Source: Euglena gracilis
Lineage: Eukaryota; Euglenida; Euglenophyceae; Euglenales
Length of the DNA stretch: 64,000 nt
Direction of reading: 5' to 3'
NCBI GenBank assembly: GCA_039621445.1
Contig: CP154955.1
Coordinates: 39,750,426-39,814,425, forward strand
A model generated the notes under the pieces. That model worked only from the letters and a program-made list of their open reading frames with translations. It was not told the DNA's origin and ran no database searches. Below, piece after piece: positions 49,170-58,599 of this stretch; positions within the stretch are counted from its first letter, which is position 1, and the number at the start of each line of letters is the position of its first letter. Position numbers and translations under genes: made by a program.

Positions 49170-49620
49170 TATCCCTGGGGGGGGGGGGAAGGACCCGGGG
49201 TTGAAAAAAGAGGGCGTACATGGTTTGGTTGGGGGGGGGGGGTGTCCCCCCCCCTCCTGGCCCGCAGTGGGGGGTCCGGACCACCCCCCCCCCCACCTGC
49301 CAGGGGGGTCCGGACCGACCCTCGGGGGGGTCTCCACCCCCCCCCAAAAAGGGTCAATTTTTTCCTCCGGCGCTTTGCGCCGAAATTTTTTTGCATTTTT
49401 GGCACATTTTTGCCCAAAAGTGCCCAAAATGGCACTTTTGGTCGTTTTGGGGGGTCAAAAATTTTCGGCCCGGCGCTTTGCGCCGGGCCGAAATTCGGTA
49501 ACCCAGACCGCGCACCTGTTTAGGTGGGGGGGGGCCCCCCCCACCCCCCCCCCCTCCTGGCCCGCAGGGGGGGGGGTCTGGACCACCCCCCCCCACCTGT
49601 CCTTATATCGAACCCTGGGA
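49170..49620. mobile_element. G/C-run element
   Basis: CCTGGGGGGGGGGG, GGACCCGGGGTTGAAAAA at the left; ATCGAACCCTGGGAAGGACC, CACCCCAGGGGT at the right. Internal CCTCCTGGCCCGCAGGGGGG words repeat in direct orientation, with GGCGCTTTGCGCC hairpins at 49,368-49,382 and 49,471-49,485. It lies immediately after the signal-peptide exon. No coding capacity. Confidence 0.55.
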
Positions 49621-50063
49621 AGGACCCACCCCAGGGGTCTTGTCCTGTCCTCTGTCCTGAAGTTTACACTTTAATTTCATCCCCAAGAGAAGTTTTTCAC
49701 AAAAATGAAATTTGCAGGGAGGTCTGGTGGTGGTCGACAGACTCAACTTGTCCACCAGAACCCCCCCCCCCCAGCCCTCATTACTGAGCCAAAAACCCTC
49801 AGCCCAGGACTTTTTTTAAAGGCTGCTGGCTGGGCCCCCCCCCCCCCCCCGCCGGGATCCCAAAACCCGTCTCTGACCCGGAACAGTGCAGCAAAAAAAG
49901 TACTTTTGAACTTTTTTGGGAACCTCAGGACCCCCCTCTGCCAACGCTCCACAACCTGATCTCCTTGGAGTGTTCCTGCCCCCCCCAAGGTTCCCAGGCT
50001 GTTTTTAAATTATTTAGTTGGATGATCCCCCCATTTTGTAGTGTTTTAGTTTGACCCCCCCAT
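49621..50063. other. Spacer
   Basis: 49,805-49,860 resembles a hAT-type left end (CAGGACTTTTTTTAAAGG, CTGCTGGCTGG) without a matching right end. 49,940-50,060 has C runs. No gene supported. Confidence 0.35.
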
Positions 50064-51396
50064 TTAAAAACGTGTTCAGCCCGCCAAATGCCTGCCCTGA
50101 AATTCGTGGTCATGAACACGTTTTCAATGACGGCATTTGTGGCAATGACACGTTTTCAGTGACGGCATTTGTGGCAAGGACACGTTTTCAGTGACGGCAT
50201 TTGTGGCAATGACACGTTTTCAATGAGGGCATTTGTGGCAACCCTGAGTAAAAAGCAAAAAACGCTGTCATGAAAAATCGGAGTGCGGTTGAGAGGCCGG
50301 GTGGTCCTCAACAGGTGAGGCGGGTCGGGGGCACTCTACAACACGACAACAAGAAGGCTTGGTTGCCTTGGCACAAGGACAGGGAAGGGACGAAAATCAC
50401 GGCACACGACAGGCTTTACACAAAAAAGAGCCATACTTTGGTGGCCGCCACAAATCATAAGCGTTGGACCAGTTCACCCCCTTCAGCAACTGGTCCAACT
50501 CTTCAGGCTGCAACACGTCTGCTGGAGGCCGAACCGCCGTTGACACTGCCTTCCGCGCGCGTTCGCGCTCCAGGGAACGCGAAAAAATCTCGTTGAACTG
50601 GAGGAATTGGCGCTCTGAGGAGGGCAAACCTACTCCCTCGGTGGTTGTTTTGCGGAATGCCCGAGCGACGGCATTCACGTATGTCTGAAAAGAGGTTGCC
50701 GAACGATTCCCTGAAACGAACAAAGTTCCCGACTGCTGCTCACGTTGAGCCACACATTGTTCGATGACGCTCGCCTCATCGAACAACAGGCTGGGTTCCA
50801 GCTCCCATCCCGTCCAGGCAACAAAGAAAGCATCCAGCTCAGGATAACAGGCTTGCCGATGTTGACACAGTTTGGCGAACTCCAAACAGTTGGCAACAGC
50901 AGCAAGCTCTGCACCCAGGGTGCCGGACTTTTTCTTTGTATTGCCCTGTGCCAGCAAGGTGCCATGAAGGGGGTCAACCTTCGGCTTCTTGGCATCTTGC
51001 TGGTATACCGCAAGAGCAGCCAGGAACAGTTCCGTCCTAGGGGGAGGTGGCAAAAGACCATTCACAAAGTTTGCCGTGCGTTTAGCCATATTGGCAGGGC
51101 TGCGGGAAAAAGAAAAAGAAAAAAGAAAAAAGGGGGGGGGTGACACGTTTTCAGTGACGGCATTTGTGGCAATGACACGTTTTCAGTGACGGCATCTGTG
51201 GCAAGGACACGTTTTCAGTGACGGCATTTGTGGCAATGACACGTTTTCAGTGACGGCATCTGTGTTCAGGCACGTTTTCAGTGAGGGCATCGTTTTTTGG
51301 GTCCGAATTTCACAAATTCGCGTTTTTGACCCCTTGCGTGAATCATGACCACGAATTTCAGGGCAGGCATTTGGCGGGCTCTGAAAACGTTTTTAA
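50064..51396. mobile_element. Palindrome-capped element, family 1, most complete copy
   Basis: Inverted ends of about 50 bp: TTAAAAACGTGTTCAGCCCG, CCAAATGCCTGCCCTGAAAT, TCGTGGTCAT at the left and the complement (with an extra AG) at the right, finishing CGTTTTTAA. Subterminal direct repeats ACACGTTTTCAGTGACGGCA, TTTGTGGCAATG: about four at the left (50,110-50,240) and five at the right (51,140-51,290). A single gene lies between (50,397-51,089, minus). The cap hairpin follows at 51,397. Length 1,333 bp without the hairpin. Confidence 0.9.
50397..51089 (-). CDS. Family-1 element protein, intact frame with internal deletion
   Basis: ATG at 51,089, 230 residues. N-terminal domain: MAKRTANFVNGLLPPPPRTE, ELFLAALAVYQQDAKKPK, DPLHGTLLAQGNTKKKSG, FFVAWTGWELEPSLLFDEAS. 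Helical domain: TSFQTYVNAVARAFRKTT, QFLQFNEIFSRSLERERARK. Then RPPADVLQPEELDQLLKGV, the place and pattern where tyrosine-recombinase catalytic domains begin. The sequence then jumps to WRPPKYGSFLCKACRVP, the last Cys pair of the PHD finger, without a frameshift. So an in-frame deletion removed the presumed catalytic domain and most of the finger. A palindrome with 10-bp arms (TGTTCGATGA, TCATCGAACA) lies at the LFDEASVIEQ codons (50,757-50,784). Whether the short product works, for example as a repressor, is unknown. Confidence 0.78.
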   Translation of the reverse strand: MAKRTANFVNGLLPPPPRTELFLAALAVYQQDAKKPKVDPLHGTLLAQGNTKKKSGTLGAELAAVANCLEFAKLCQHRQACYPELDAFFVAWTGWELEPSLLFDEASVIEQCVAQREQQSGTLFVSGNRSATSFQTYVNAVARAFRKTTTEGVGLPSSERQFLQFNEIFSRSLERERARKAVSTAVRPPADVLQPEELDQLLKGVNWSNAYDLWRPPKYGSFLCKACRVP

Positions 51397-51509
51397 ACAA
51401 ATTGTGGCTGAGCCCAGATTTCAGCCTGAAAACGTGTTCAGGGGCCCCCTTCGGGGGCCCCTGGCTGAACACGTTTTCAGGCTGAAATCTGGGCTCAGCC
51501 ACAATTTGT
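51397..51509. repeat. Cap palindrome of family-1 element (copy at 51.4 kb)
   Basis: Perfect or near-perfect inverted repeat of 113 bp with arms ACAAATTGTGGCTGAGCCCA, GATTTCAGCCTGAAAACGTG and tip GGGGCCCCCTTCGGGGGCCC. Its left arm starts at the base following the family-1 inverted end. Confidence 0.94.
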
Positions 51510-52294
51510 GTATAATTTGTAGTGTTTTATGTTAAAAAAAAACACCCCCTTTTTTAAAACCTATTTTCTGAGCCCGACGCCTGTCTTGAAATTCTACTGA
51601 CATTAACGGATTTCAGGCTGAAATTGTACATGTCGGTCGATTTCCATTCAGGCGCCCGTTTATGTCGGTCGATTTCCATTTAGGCGCCCGTTTATGTCCC
51701 GGTCGATTTCCATTCAGGCGCCCGTTTATGTCGGTCAGTTTCCATTCCATTGAAATCTGTTGCTGGTCAGATTGGGAATTTTTAGTGACTTTTTTGGACA
51801 TTTTGGATTCCCTTTTTTTGACATTTTTGGTCCTATGGGGTTGTGGAGGAGTTATGGATCAGACAAAAAACCAAATTTTGTGGCCAGGCGACCACAGCCG
51901 GCTGAACTTTGGATGGAACAGATGGAAGGACGGTGCTTAAGATTATTATTTTCTGGATCTTCAGAAAAAGCATTCGGCAAATTTGTCCTGAACCAGTTGT
52001 CATCACTGGTCATCTGAAAGAAAAGCTTTCGGGTGGGGAGTGATTTGGCAATGTCAAACCTATTTTCTGGGCTCGACGCCTGTATTGCAATTAAATTGAC
52101 ATCATCGGATTTCGGGCCAAGGCTGTGTTCATAGCAACATGGCTTTGGTCAAAATCTGTGTTTCTAAAAAAACGCAGACTCTGGCCTGAGTCTGTGTTTC
52201 GAAACGCCCAGTCTGTTATTCGGCCTGAGTCTGCGTTTCGAAACGCAGACTCAGGTCAGAGTCTGCGTTTAAGATGCAGTTCTTGATATAGAGA
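51510..52294. repeat. 32-bp minisatellite, spacer and GTCTGCGTTTCGAAACGCAG hairpin
   Basis: 51,630-51,740: four units of TGTCGGTCGATTTCCATTYA, GGCGCCCGTTTA; single units recur at 52,455-52,510 and 55,970-56,020. 51,750-52,150 is unique, with a weak open stretch after TCTGGATCTTCAG at 51,967. 52,170-52,275: nested inverted repeats of GAGTCTGCGTTTCGAAACGC. Confidence 0.65.
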
Positions 52295-52929
52295 TTGAAA
52301 AAAGAAAAAGGCATTCCAAAAAAAAAGGCAAAAGGTTGGTCGACATTAACGGGTTTCAGGCTGAAACTGGCAATGTCCCAAAACGGAACAAAAAGGCATT
52401 CAAAAAAGGAAACAATAGGTTGGTCGATTTCCAAGACATCGGAAACCGTTTATGTCAGTCGATTTCCATTCAGGCGCCCGTTTATGTCGGTCGATTTCCA
52501 TTCAGGGGCTCCGTGCGGAAAATCGCGGGTGACCAAATTGCGGGTCGCGCCGACCTGGTCGGCCCGAGCTGTGTGGGTGGCTTATCGACCTGTGTGGGTC
52601 GGGCCGACCCACAATATTCCGCACTACCCCCCCCCCTTTTTGGAAATTTAAGCCCCCCCCCCCCCGAAAAATGATGATTGGTGATTGGGACTTATGTCCC
52701 AATCACCCCAAAACCAGTCAAAACCCACTTAAATGGCTCCAGAACCCCCCAATCGGGGGTGAATATGCAAAAACTTGGGGGGGAAATGCCCATTTTTGGC
52801 CACTTTTGGGAAAAGCATAGGGGGTGCTTCAGCACGGAACCTCCCCGGGCAGTCAATTAGAGGGGGGGGGGTTGAAAATTTTTCTACATACAAATTGTGT
52901 GCTGAGCCCAGATTTCAGCCTGAAAACGT
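52295..52929. repeat. Foldback cap, AATCGGGGG hairpin repeat and element fragments
   Basis: 52,530-52,670: GGTCGGGCCGACC words, ATATTCCGCACTACCCCCCC, ATTTAAGCCCCCCCCC. 52,680-52,815: CAAAACCCACTTAAATGGCT, CCAGAACCCCCCAATCGGGG, ATATGCAAAAACTTGGGGGG, also at 55,690-55,850 (reverse) and 62,640-62,765. 52,816-52,870: right part of the TAATTGACC poly-C element. 52,890-52,935: a fragment of the family-1 cap arm. Confidence 0.55.
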
Positions 52930-53620
52930 GTTCAGCGCCCTTGGTCGTCTAGCGGGCCCCCCCCCCGCACCCCCCCGCCCCCCCAATAACAAAATCCCTT
53001 TGCTGCTGGACCGTTTTGTGAGCATGCGCAACCAGACACCCATTGTCGGAGGGCGCCTTCGGCGCCCTTGGTCGTCTAGGGGGGGGGGGGGGGGGGCCCG
53101 CCCCCCCATAACAAAACCCCTTTGCTGCCGGACCGTTTTGTGTGCATGCGCAATCAGACACCCATTGTCGGATGGCGCCTTCGGCGCCCTTGTTCGTCTA
53201 GCGGGGGGGGGGGGGGGCTGCCCCCCCCCACCCCCCCCCCCGCCCTCCAATAACAAAATCCCTTTGCTGCCGGACCGTTTTGTGTGCATGCGCAGTCAGA
53301 CACCCATTGTCGGAGGGCGCCCTTGGTCGTCTAGCGGGGGGGGGGGGGGGGCTGCCGCCCCCGCCGCACCCCCCCCCGCCCCCCAATAACAAAACCCCTT
53401 TGCTGCCGGACCGTTTTGTGAGCATGCGCAATCAGACACCCATTGTCGGATGGCGCCTTCGGCGCACTTGGTCGTCTAGCGGGGGGACCCCCCCCCCCCC
53501 CGCCCTCCAATAACAAAATCCCTTTGCTGCCGGACCGTTTTGTGTGCATGCGCAATCAGACACCCATTGTCGAAGGGCGCCTTCGGCGCCCTTGGTCGTC
53601 TAGCGGGGGGGGGGGGGCTC
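52930..53620. repeat. Tandem array of about 125-bp units, 5-6 copies
   Basis: Same unit as 21,895-22,390: AATAACAAAATCCCTTTGCT, GCCGGACCGTTTTGTGTGCA, TGCGCAATCAGACACCCATT, GTCGGAGGGCGCCTTCGGCG, then CTTGGTCGTCTAGCGGGGGG and a C run. Neighbouring units differ in G and C run lengths, so assembly length is unsafe. Frames through it are artefacts. Confidence 0.93.
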
Positions 53621-54868
53621 ATTGCGGGAAATTGGTGATGGACTTTTTGGTGGTCGGTACCGACTAGTCGGTAGCGACTAGTCGGTACCGACCACTGGTG
53701 ATGGCCTACCGACCACCAATTTTAAGTCCACCCCCCCCCCTGTAAAAATTTTTTAAGCCCCCCCCTCAAAAAAAAATTCATTGAAATATGAAGGAAAATG
53801 ACTCGAAACCCACCCAAATGCCTTCAGAAACCCCCATTCGGGGGTCCATTTGCCAAAAAAATTGGGTAATATGTTCTTTTTGCGCCAGTTCTGTCCAGGA
53901 GTCCAGTTGGACGGGTGGGGGGCCGGGGGTGGGGGGGGGCGAACCCCCCCCCCCCCGGAGGAGGCCGTAGTAGGAGGGCCAAATCGTGCTCCCGAAGGAA
54001 CCCCGATATGCGAACTACGCGCACCGTAAACAAAACAGTCCTAAGGCGCCTTCGGCGCCCTTGGTCGTCTAGGGGGGGGGGGGGGCTGCCGCCCCCCCCC
54101 CCCCCCCCCACCCCCCGCACCCCCCCCCCCCCCCCCCGCCCTCCAATAACAAAATCCCCTCCGGGGGGTAACCGACCCAGGGCCAGGCGCGCATGTAATG
54201 CCACGCGCACCGTAAACAAAACAGTCCTAAGGCGCCTTTGGCGCCCTTGGTCGTCTAGCGGGGGGGGGGGGCTGCCGCCCCCCCCCCGCGCACCCCCCCC
54301 CCGCCCTCCATTAACAAAATCCCCTCCGGGGGGTAACCAACCCAGGGCCAGGCGCGCATGTAATGCCACGCGCACCGTAAACAAAACAGTCCGAAGGCGC
54401 CTTCGGCGCCCTTGGGCGCGTAGCGGGGGGGGGCTGCCGCCCCCCCCCCCGCACCCCCCCGCCCTCCAATAACACAATCCCCTTGTGTGTGCAAGGAACG
54501 TAAGCCCGAATCGTGCTCCTTATCTCCTGCCCAAAGACAACTTTCACAGAACTGGCGCAAAATGAAGCTGTTACCCAAATTTTTTTGCAGATGGACCCCC
54601 GAATGGGGGTTTCTGAAGGCATTTGGGTGGGTTTCGAGGCATTTTCCTTCATATTTGAATGAATTCTTTTTGGAGGGGGGGGCTTAAAAACTTTTTTAGA
54701 GGGGGGGGTGGACTTAAAATTGGTGGTCGCTAGCGAGTAGTCGCTAGCGACCCTATCACCAATGTTCGCTACCGATTAGTCGCTAGAAAATGGTCGGTAG
54801 CGACCATGGTCGGTACCGACTAGTCGGTACCGGACCCAAAAAGTCATCACAATATCGCTCGGGGCCGG
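53618..54868. mobile_element. Foldback element with internal 150-170 bp array
   Basis: Left arm 53,630-53,890: TTGGTGATGGACTTTTTGG, GGTCGGTACCGACTAGTCGG, ATTTTAAGTCCACCCCCC, CTTCAGAAACCCCCATTCGG. The right arm 54,540-54,860 carries the complement, with GTCGCTAGCGA replacing some GTCGGTACCGA words. The interior 53,930-54,480 is three units of CATGTAATGCCACGCGCACC, GTAAACAAAACAGTCCTAAG, GCGCCTTTGGCGCCCTTGGT with G/C runs. The same interior unit occurs inverted inside 60,347-61,801. No gene. Confidence 0.78.
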
Positions 54869-55009
54869 GGGGGGGGCTGCCCCCCCCCCCCCCGCACCCC
54901 CCCCTGCCCCCCAATAACAAAATCCCTTTGCTGCCGGACCGTTTTGTGAGCATCCGCAATCAGACACCGATTGTCGGATGGCGCCTTCGGCGCCGTTGCT
55001 CGTCTAACC
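54869..55009. repeat. Single unit of the 125-bp array
   Basis: CCAATAACAAAATCCCTTTG, CTGCCGGACCGTTTTGTGAG, with GCGCCTTCGGCGCC; it passes directly into telomere-like sequence, as at 22,386. Confidence 0.75.
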
Positions 55010-55680
55010 CAAAGCCTGACCCCAACCCTAACCCGAAACCCTAAACCTAACCCTAACCTTGAACGTAACCCGAACCCTAACCCTAAACCAAACCCTAACC
55101 TTAAATGTAACCTGAACAGGCTTTTGTTTAAGGGATTGCAGTCCCCCCCCCGGGGGGGGGGGGCTGGACTGCAGCTAGTCCAAATTTGGCTAGTGGGTTT
55201 TCTAGCAGACCCCCCCCCCCGGGGGGGGGGGTCTGCTAGCAGGGCTAGCTAGTGGGAAAAATTTTTCCAGTGACCGGCGCGAAGCGCCGAAAATTTTTTT
55301 TGGGACCCCCAAAAATGCCAAAAAATGCCCGTTTTTGGCCATTTTTGGGAATTTTTTGAACAAAATCAGCCAAAAACCTGTAAAAAACCTCATTTTTCCT
55401 CCGGCGCGCAGCGCCGGAGGAAAATTTTTTTTCCAGTCCGGGGGACCCCCGGACCCCCCCCCCCCCCCCGGGGGGGAGGGGGGGGGGTCTAGCTAGTCCA
55501 CTTTTTCCAGTGTCTAGCCGATTGGCTAGCCAGTACCCCCCCCCCCCCCGGGGGGCCTTAAGCAAAAGCCTGAACCTGAACCCTAACCCCAACCCTAACC
55601 CGAAACCCTGACCCTGACCCTATACCAAACCCTAATCCAAACCCTAACCCAGACCCTAACCCCAACCCTGACCCTGACCC
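55010..55680. repeat. Degenerate telomere-like CCCTAA tract, interrupted
   Basis: AACCCTAACCCGAAACCCTA and similar irregular repeats at 55,010-55,116 and 55,573-55,680, split by the hAT-type element 55,117-55,572. The first part shares AACCTTAAATGTAACCTGAA with 22,500-22,520. Confidence 0.75.
55117..55572. mobile_element. Non-autonomous hAT-type element, 456 bp
   Basis: Ends CAGGCTTTTGTTTAAGG and CCTTAAGCAAAAGCCTG (17 bp, about one mismatch) with an exact 8-bp duplication AACCTGAA (55,109-55,116 and 55,573-55,580). The interior has two GC-rich blocks (CCCCCCCCCGGGGGGG) and CCGGCGCGAAGCGCCG hairpins. No transposase. Ends resemble those of 6,670-7,190. Confidence 0.9.
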
Positions 55681-56450
55681 AGTTTGTAGGTATATGCAAA
55701 GACAATGTTTTTCCCAAAAGTGGCCCAAAATGGGCATTTTCCCCCCAAGTTTTTGCATATTCACCCCCGATTGGGGGGTTTTGGAGCCATTTAAGTGGGT
55801 TTTGACTGGTTTTGGGGTGATTTGGACAAAAGTTTTTTTCAAGGGAGGGGGGCTTAAATCTCCAGAAGGGTAGTGCGAATAATTGCGTTTCCTACCGACC
55901 AGGTCGGCCCGACCCACACAGGTCGGGCCGACCCGCAATTTGGTCACCCGCGGTTTTCCGACCGGGGCCCCATTCAGGCGCCGTTTATGTCAGTCGATTT
56001 CCATTCAGGCGCCCGTTAATGGGCCAAAAACCACTTTTTTGACCATATTTCCGTCCAGGCGGTTCGGTCGAATGAATATCAAGACAGGCGTCGGGCCCAG
56101 ACAAAATAGGTTTTAGAAAAATCGTTTTTAAACCGTTTTTTTCTTCATGAAAGTTTTTTTTGCTTTTTTTAAAACAAAAAAAACGGGAACCTTGCCCCCC
56201 CCCCGCATCCCAGATTGGCACATTTTTGGGGCAAAGGAAAAATGCCTGCAAATTTGGGTGGCCTCAGAGAAGGCATGCTGGGGTGGTTTGGCCACAGCTC
56301 CACCCCCCCCCCCCCCGCACCTCAACCACCCCCAGCAGGGAGGTGACCCCCCCAACCACCTCCTGTACTTTGGGGAGCATCAATTTTCGACCCCAAAAAA
56401 TTCTTGTTTTTAAAAAATCTGTGAAAATGCTGTGGCGGGTGGGGGGGTCG
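55681..56450. repeat. Reversed foldback cap and C-run element
   Basis: 55,690-55,960: reverse copy of the AATCGGGGG repeat and GGTCGGGCCGACC cap. 55,970-56,110: GGCGCCCGTT minisatellite words, and ATTTCCGTCCAGGCGGTTCG. 56,190-56,340 holds C runs and ACCTCAACCACCCCCAGC. No gene found. Confidence 0.5.
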
Positions 56451-56454
56451 GTAC

Positions 56455-56740
56455 TTGTCTGTTAGTCGATCCACGGCTGTGCATCAAGTCTGTTAGTCGA
56501 TCCACACCCTATTCCACCCTATTCAATAGGAATGACCACTTTCAGTGCAAAACAGGATGTGTGACGTCATAATTTGACCATGTGACGCCATGAGCAAGCT
56601 AAAATTATGACCGTGTGACGCGACACATGAGTGTGTGACCCAGGGATGACGTCATAAGGTCAACATCATCTGTGTATTATCAAAGCATAGGGGAAGAAAG
56701 GGTGTGGATCGAGTGGTTTTGGCGTGGATGGATACCCCCC
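56455..56740. promoter_or_regulatory. Cluster of CRE-like TGACGTCA words
   Basis: TGTGACGTCATAA at about 56,560 and GGATGACGTCATAAGG at about 56,647, with TGTGACGCCATGA and TGTGACGCGACAC between them. The interval starts with two direct GTCTGTTAGTCGATCCAC. TGACGTCA is the classic bZIP (CRE) site; four spaced TGACG half-sites in 100 bp could be a regulatory region or simply a degenerate repeat. The nearest plus-strand coding candidate is about 1 kb downstream. Confidence 0.3.
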
Positions 56741-57650
56741 CCCCCAAATGGCTAATTCGCCCAACAAGACCTCCTAATTGGCTCCCAAGGGGTTGACCCC
56801 CCGGTGCTTGTCTGTTAGTCCACCCACCAGAACCGCCTTACAGTCTGGGACCGGGTTTTAACCCCCCCTCGTTCAACCCCCCCCTCGTTCAACCCCCCTA
56901 GGGAAAGATTTTGAACCCCCCATGCGAATGGCCGCTGGCTGCTGCCCAAAAAATGGTCAAAAACTGGCCCAAAATTGGGCATTTTTTTTGGACGATTTCG
57001 GAAAATTTGAAAAATCACAACCAACATTTTTTCAAATTTGCCACTTTTTCTGGGGGTGTCCCCCCCGCAACCCCCCCCCCCCCCTGCAACCCGACCGGAG
57101 GCCCAGTTCGGGGAATTTTTTTTCTGGGTGGGAGATTCCTAAGTTTGGTTAAAATATGGTTGTGGTGCGTATTTTTGGCTCCAAAAGGGGCAATGGGTCT
57201 AATTTTTGGGTTGGAGATGCCTAATGTGGAAATAAAATCCAAATTTGATGTGTGGAAATTCCTAATTTGTGGTGACATCATCCAAATTTTGGGGCTTGGT
57301 GATTCCTAATTTTAGTCCTAGAAAAATTTATCCCCCCCGCAACCCCGCAACCCGACTCCTCTGCATGGTTGACCAATGGGGGTGTCTCCCCTGTGTCCCC
57401 CCTGCCCCCCCCCCCCCCCCCGCGTTCCCCCCGCGTCCCACTTTGGAACCAAAATTTTGTTCTCGAGACAGCCAAATTTAGGAGGCTTATTCCTAATTTC
57501 AGGCAAATTTGAGCTTGGTGATTCCTAATTTGGTGTGGGTGATTCCTAACTTGCCCCCAATACCTTCCTTTTATTTTTCGGACCTCCCCCCTGAATGGAA
57601 AAACCCCTCCCCAAATTGAACCCCCCCCAATTGAGAAAAAAGGGGGTCCA
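56741..57650. repeat. C-run elements with AATTAGG arrays (reverse)
   Basis: 57,060-57,105 CCCCCGCAACCCCCC. 57,120-57,320 and 57,475-57,555 are reverse arrays (GATTCCTAATTTxGTxxT). 57,335-57,440 GCAACCCCGCAACCCGACTC, GGGGTGTCTCCCC and CCGCGTCCC. The core GTTCTCGAGACAGCCAAATT matches 27,075-27,120 reversed, so this is a long relative of the 26,840-27,140 element. Confidence 0.6.
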
Positions 57651-57962
57651 GTGGAGAAGTCTCACCATCAATTGGAGGTGGTAAAACAAAACCTGGTGGC
57701 AACAACTGGGGCAACAGGAACGTACAATGTGTACTACCCCTGGAGAGCTGCAGACCCCGAACTCCATGCCCCAAACCTATTCATCAGAGCCGACCTCCTT
57801 GTGCGTGGGCGATTCATCCCAGTTTACACATCACCAATTTTCCCTCGTTGGTTTCCAGGTTATCCTTTGAAAATCGACATTGACCTTAGTCTTGACCAGG
57901 CTTCTTTCTTGAGGTGGAGCGGAAGAACAAATCTTCCAACCTTTGTGTCAGCTCCAGAATGA
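57651..57962 (+). CDS. C-terminal exon, possible secreted protein
   Basis: The frame reads HHQLEVVKQNLVATTGATGT, then YNVYYPWRAADPELHAPNLF, IRADLLVRGRFIPVYTSPIF, PRWFPGYPLKIDIDLSLDQA, SFLRWSGRTNLPTFVSAPE and a stop at 57,962. The acceptor is either GTGGAGAAG at about 57,659 or GGGGCAACAG at about 57,719. Aromatic- and proline-rich with beta-strand pattern; not recognised. Strand, codon use and style match the signal-peptide exon at 48,938, about 8.6 kb upstream. If joined, the intron would contain family-1 and foldback elements. The linkage is inferred. Confidence 0.5.
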   Translation: MEKSHHQLEVVKQNLVATTGATGTYNVYYPWRAADPELHAPNLFIRADLLVRGRFIPVYTSPIFPRWFPGYPLKIDIDLSLDQASFLRWSGRTNLPTFVSAPE

Positions 57963-58590
57963 CTTTCGCCTGCCTGACAACCAAATTTTTCGCAGTTCAC
58001 ACCATACATTTTTGCACTTCCAGTCATTTTTTTCCACTTCATCCCAAAAAATGTTTGCACATGCACCAATTTGCTTGCACTTTACCTCAAGAATGTTTGT
58101 CACCGGGAAAAAAGCCACTAGCTAGACCCCCCCTCTCTGCCGGGGGCCCAAATGTAAAAAATTTTCCTCGCGTGCTCTGGGTTGGTTGCAAGAAAATGTT
58201 TGCACCTTAAGTTAAACATATTTGCCTCTATTCCGAAAATTTTTGCACTTGGAATGGGGGTGTTTTGCACTTTTGCCCTTCAGTTTTTCATTTGGTGTGG
58301 GTCTTTTTCCATTGTCCAGTGTAATCCTTTTTTGAGGTTGCCGCCCGAACCGGCGTTCTGGAACACGGCTTCACGCCCGAACCGGCGTTCTGGACACAGT
58401 TGTTGAAACCGTGGATTAGGGGCTCTGGCTTCACGCCCGAACCGGCGTTCAAGGAATAAAGGCCAATTTCGCCCTAAATACCCAGTTTCTGAACATTTTT
58501 GGGCATTTTTGGGATACTTTGGGCTCATGGCCATGTCGATCGGCCGATTGAAGTTTTCATCCGTCTGATGCCAGGTTACCCATCAATCGA
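57963..58590. other. Spacer with TTTTTGCACTT words
   Basis: 58,005-58,280 repeats TTTTTGCACTT and TTTGCACATGCACC-like words, a loose repeat. 58,340-58,450 has three CACGCCCGAACCGGCGTTCT units. No gene. Confidence 0.4.
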
Positions 58591-58599
58591 AAGGTTTTT

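Noticed and set aside
52915-54477. Pro/Gly-rich ORFs up to 217 residues on both strands
   Set aside because: Generated by G and C runs and the GC-rich satellite units; composition is that of homopolymers, not of a protein family.
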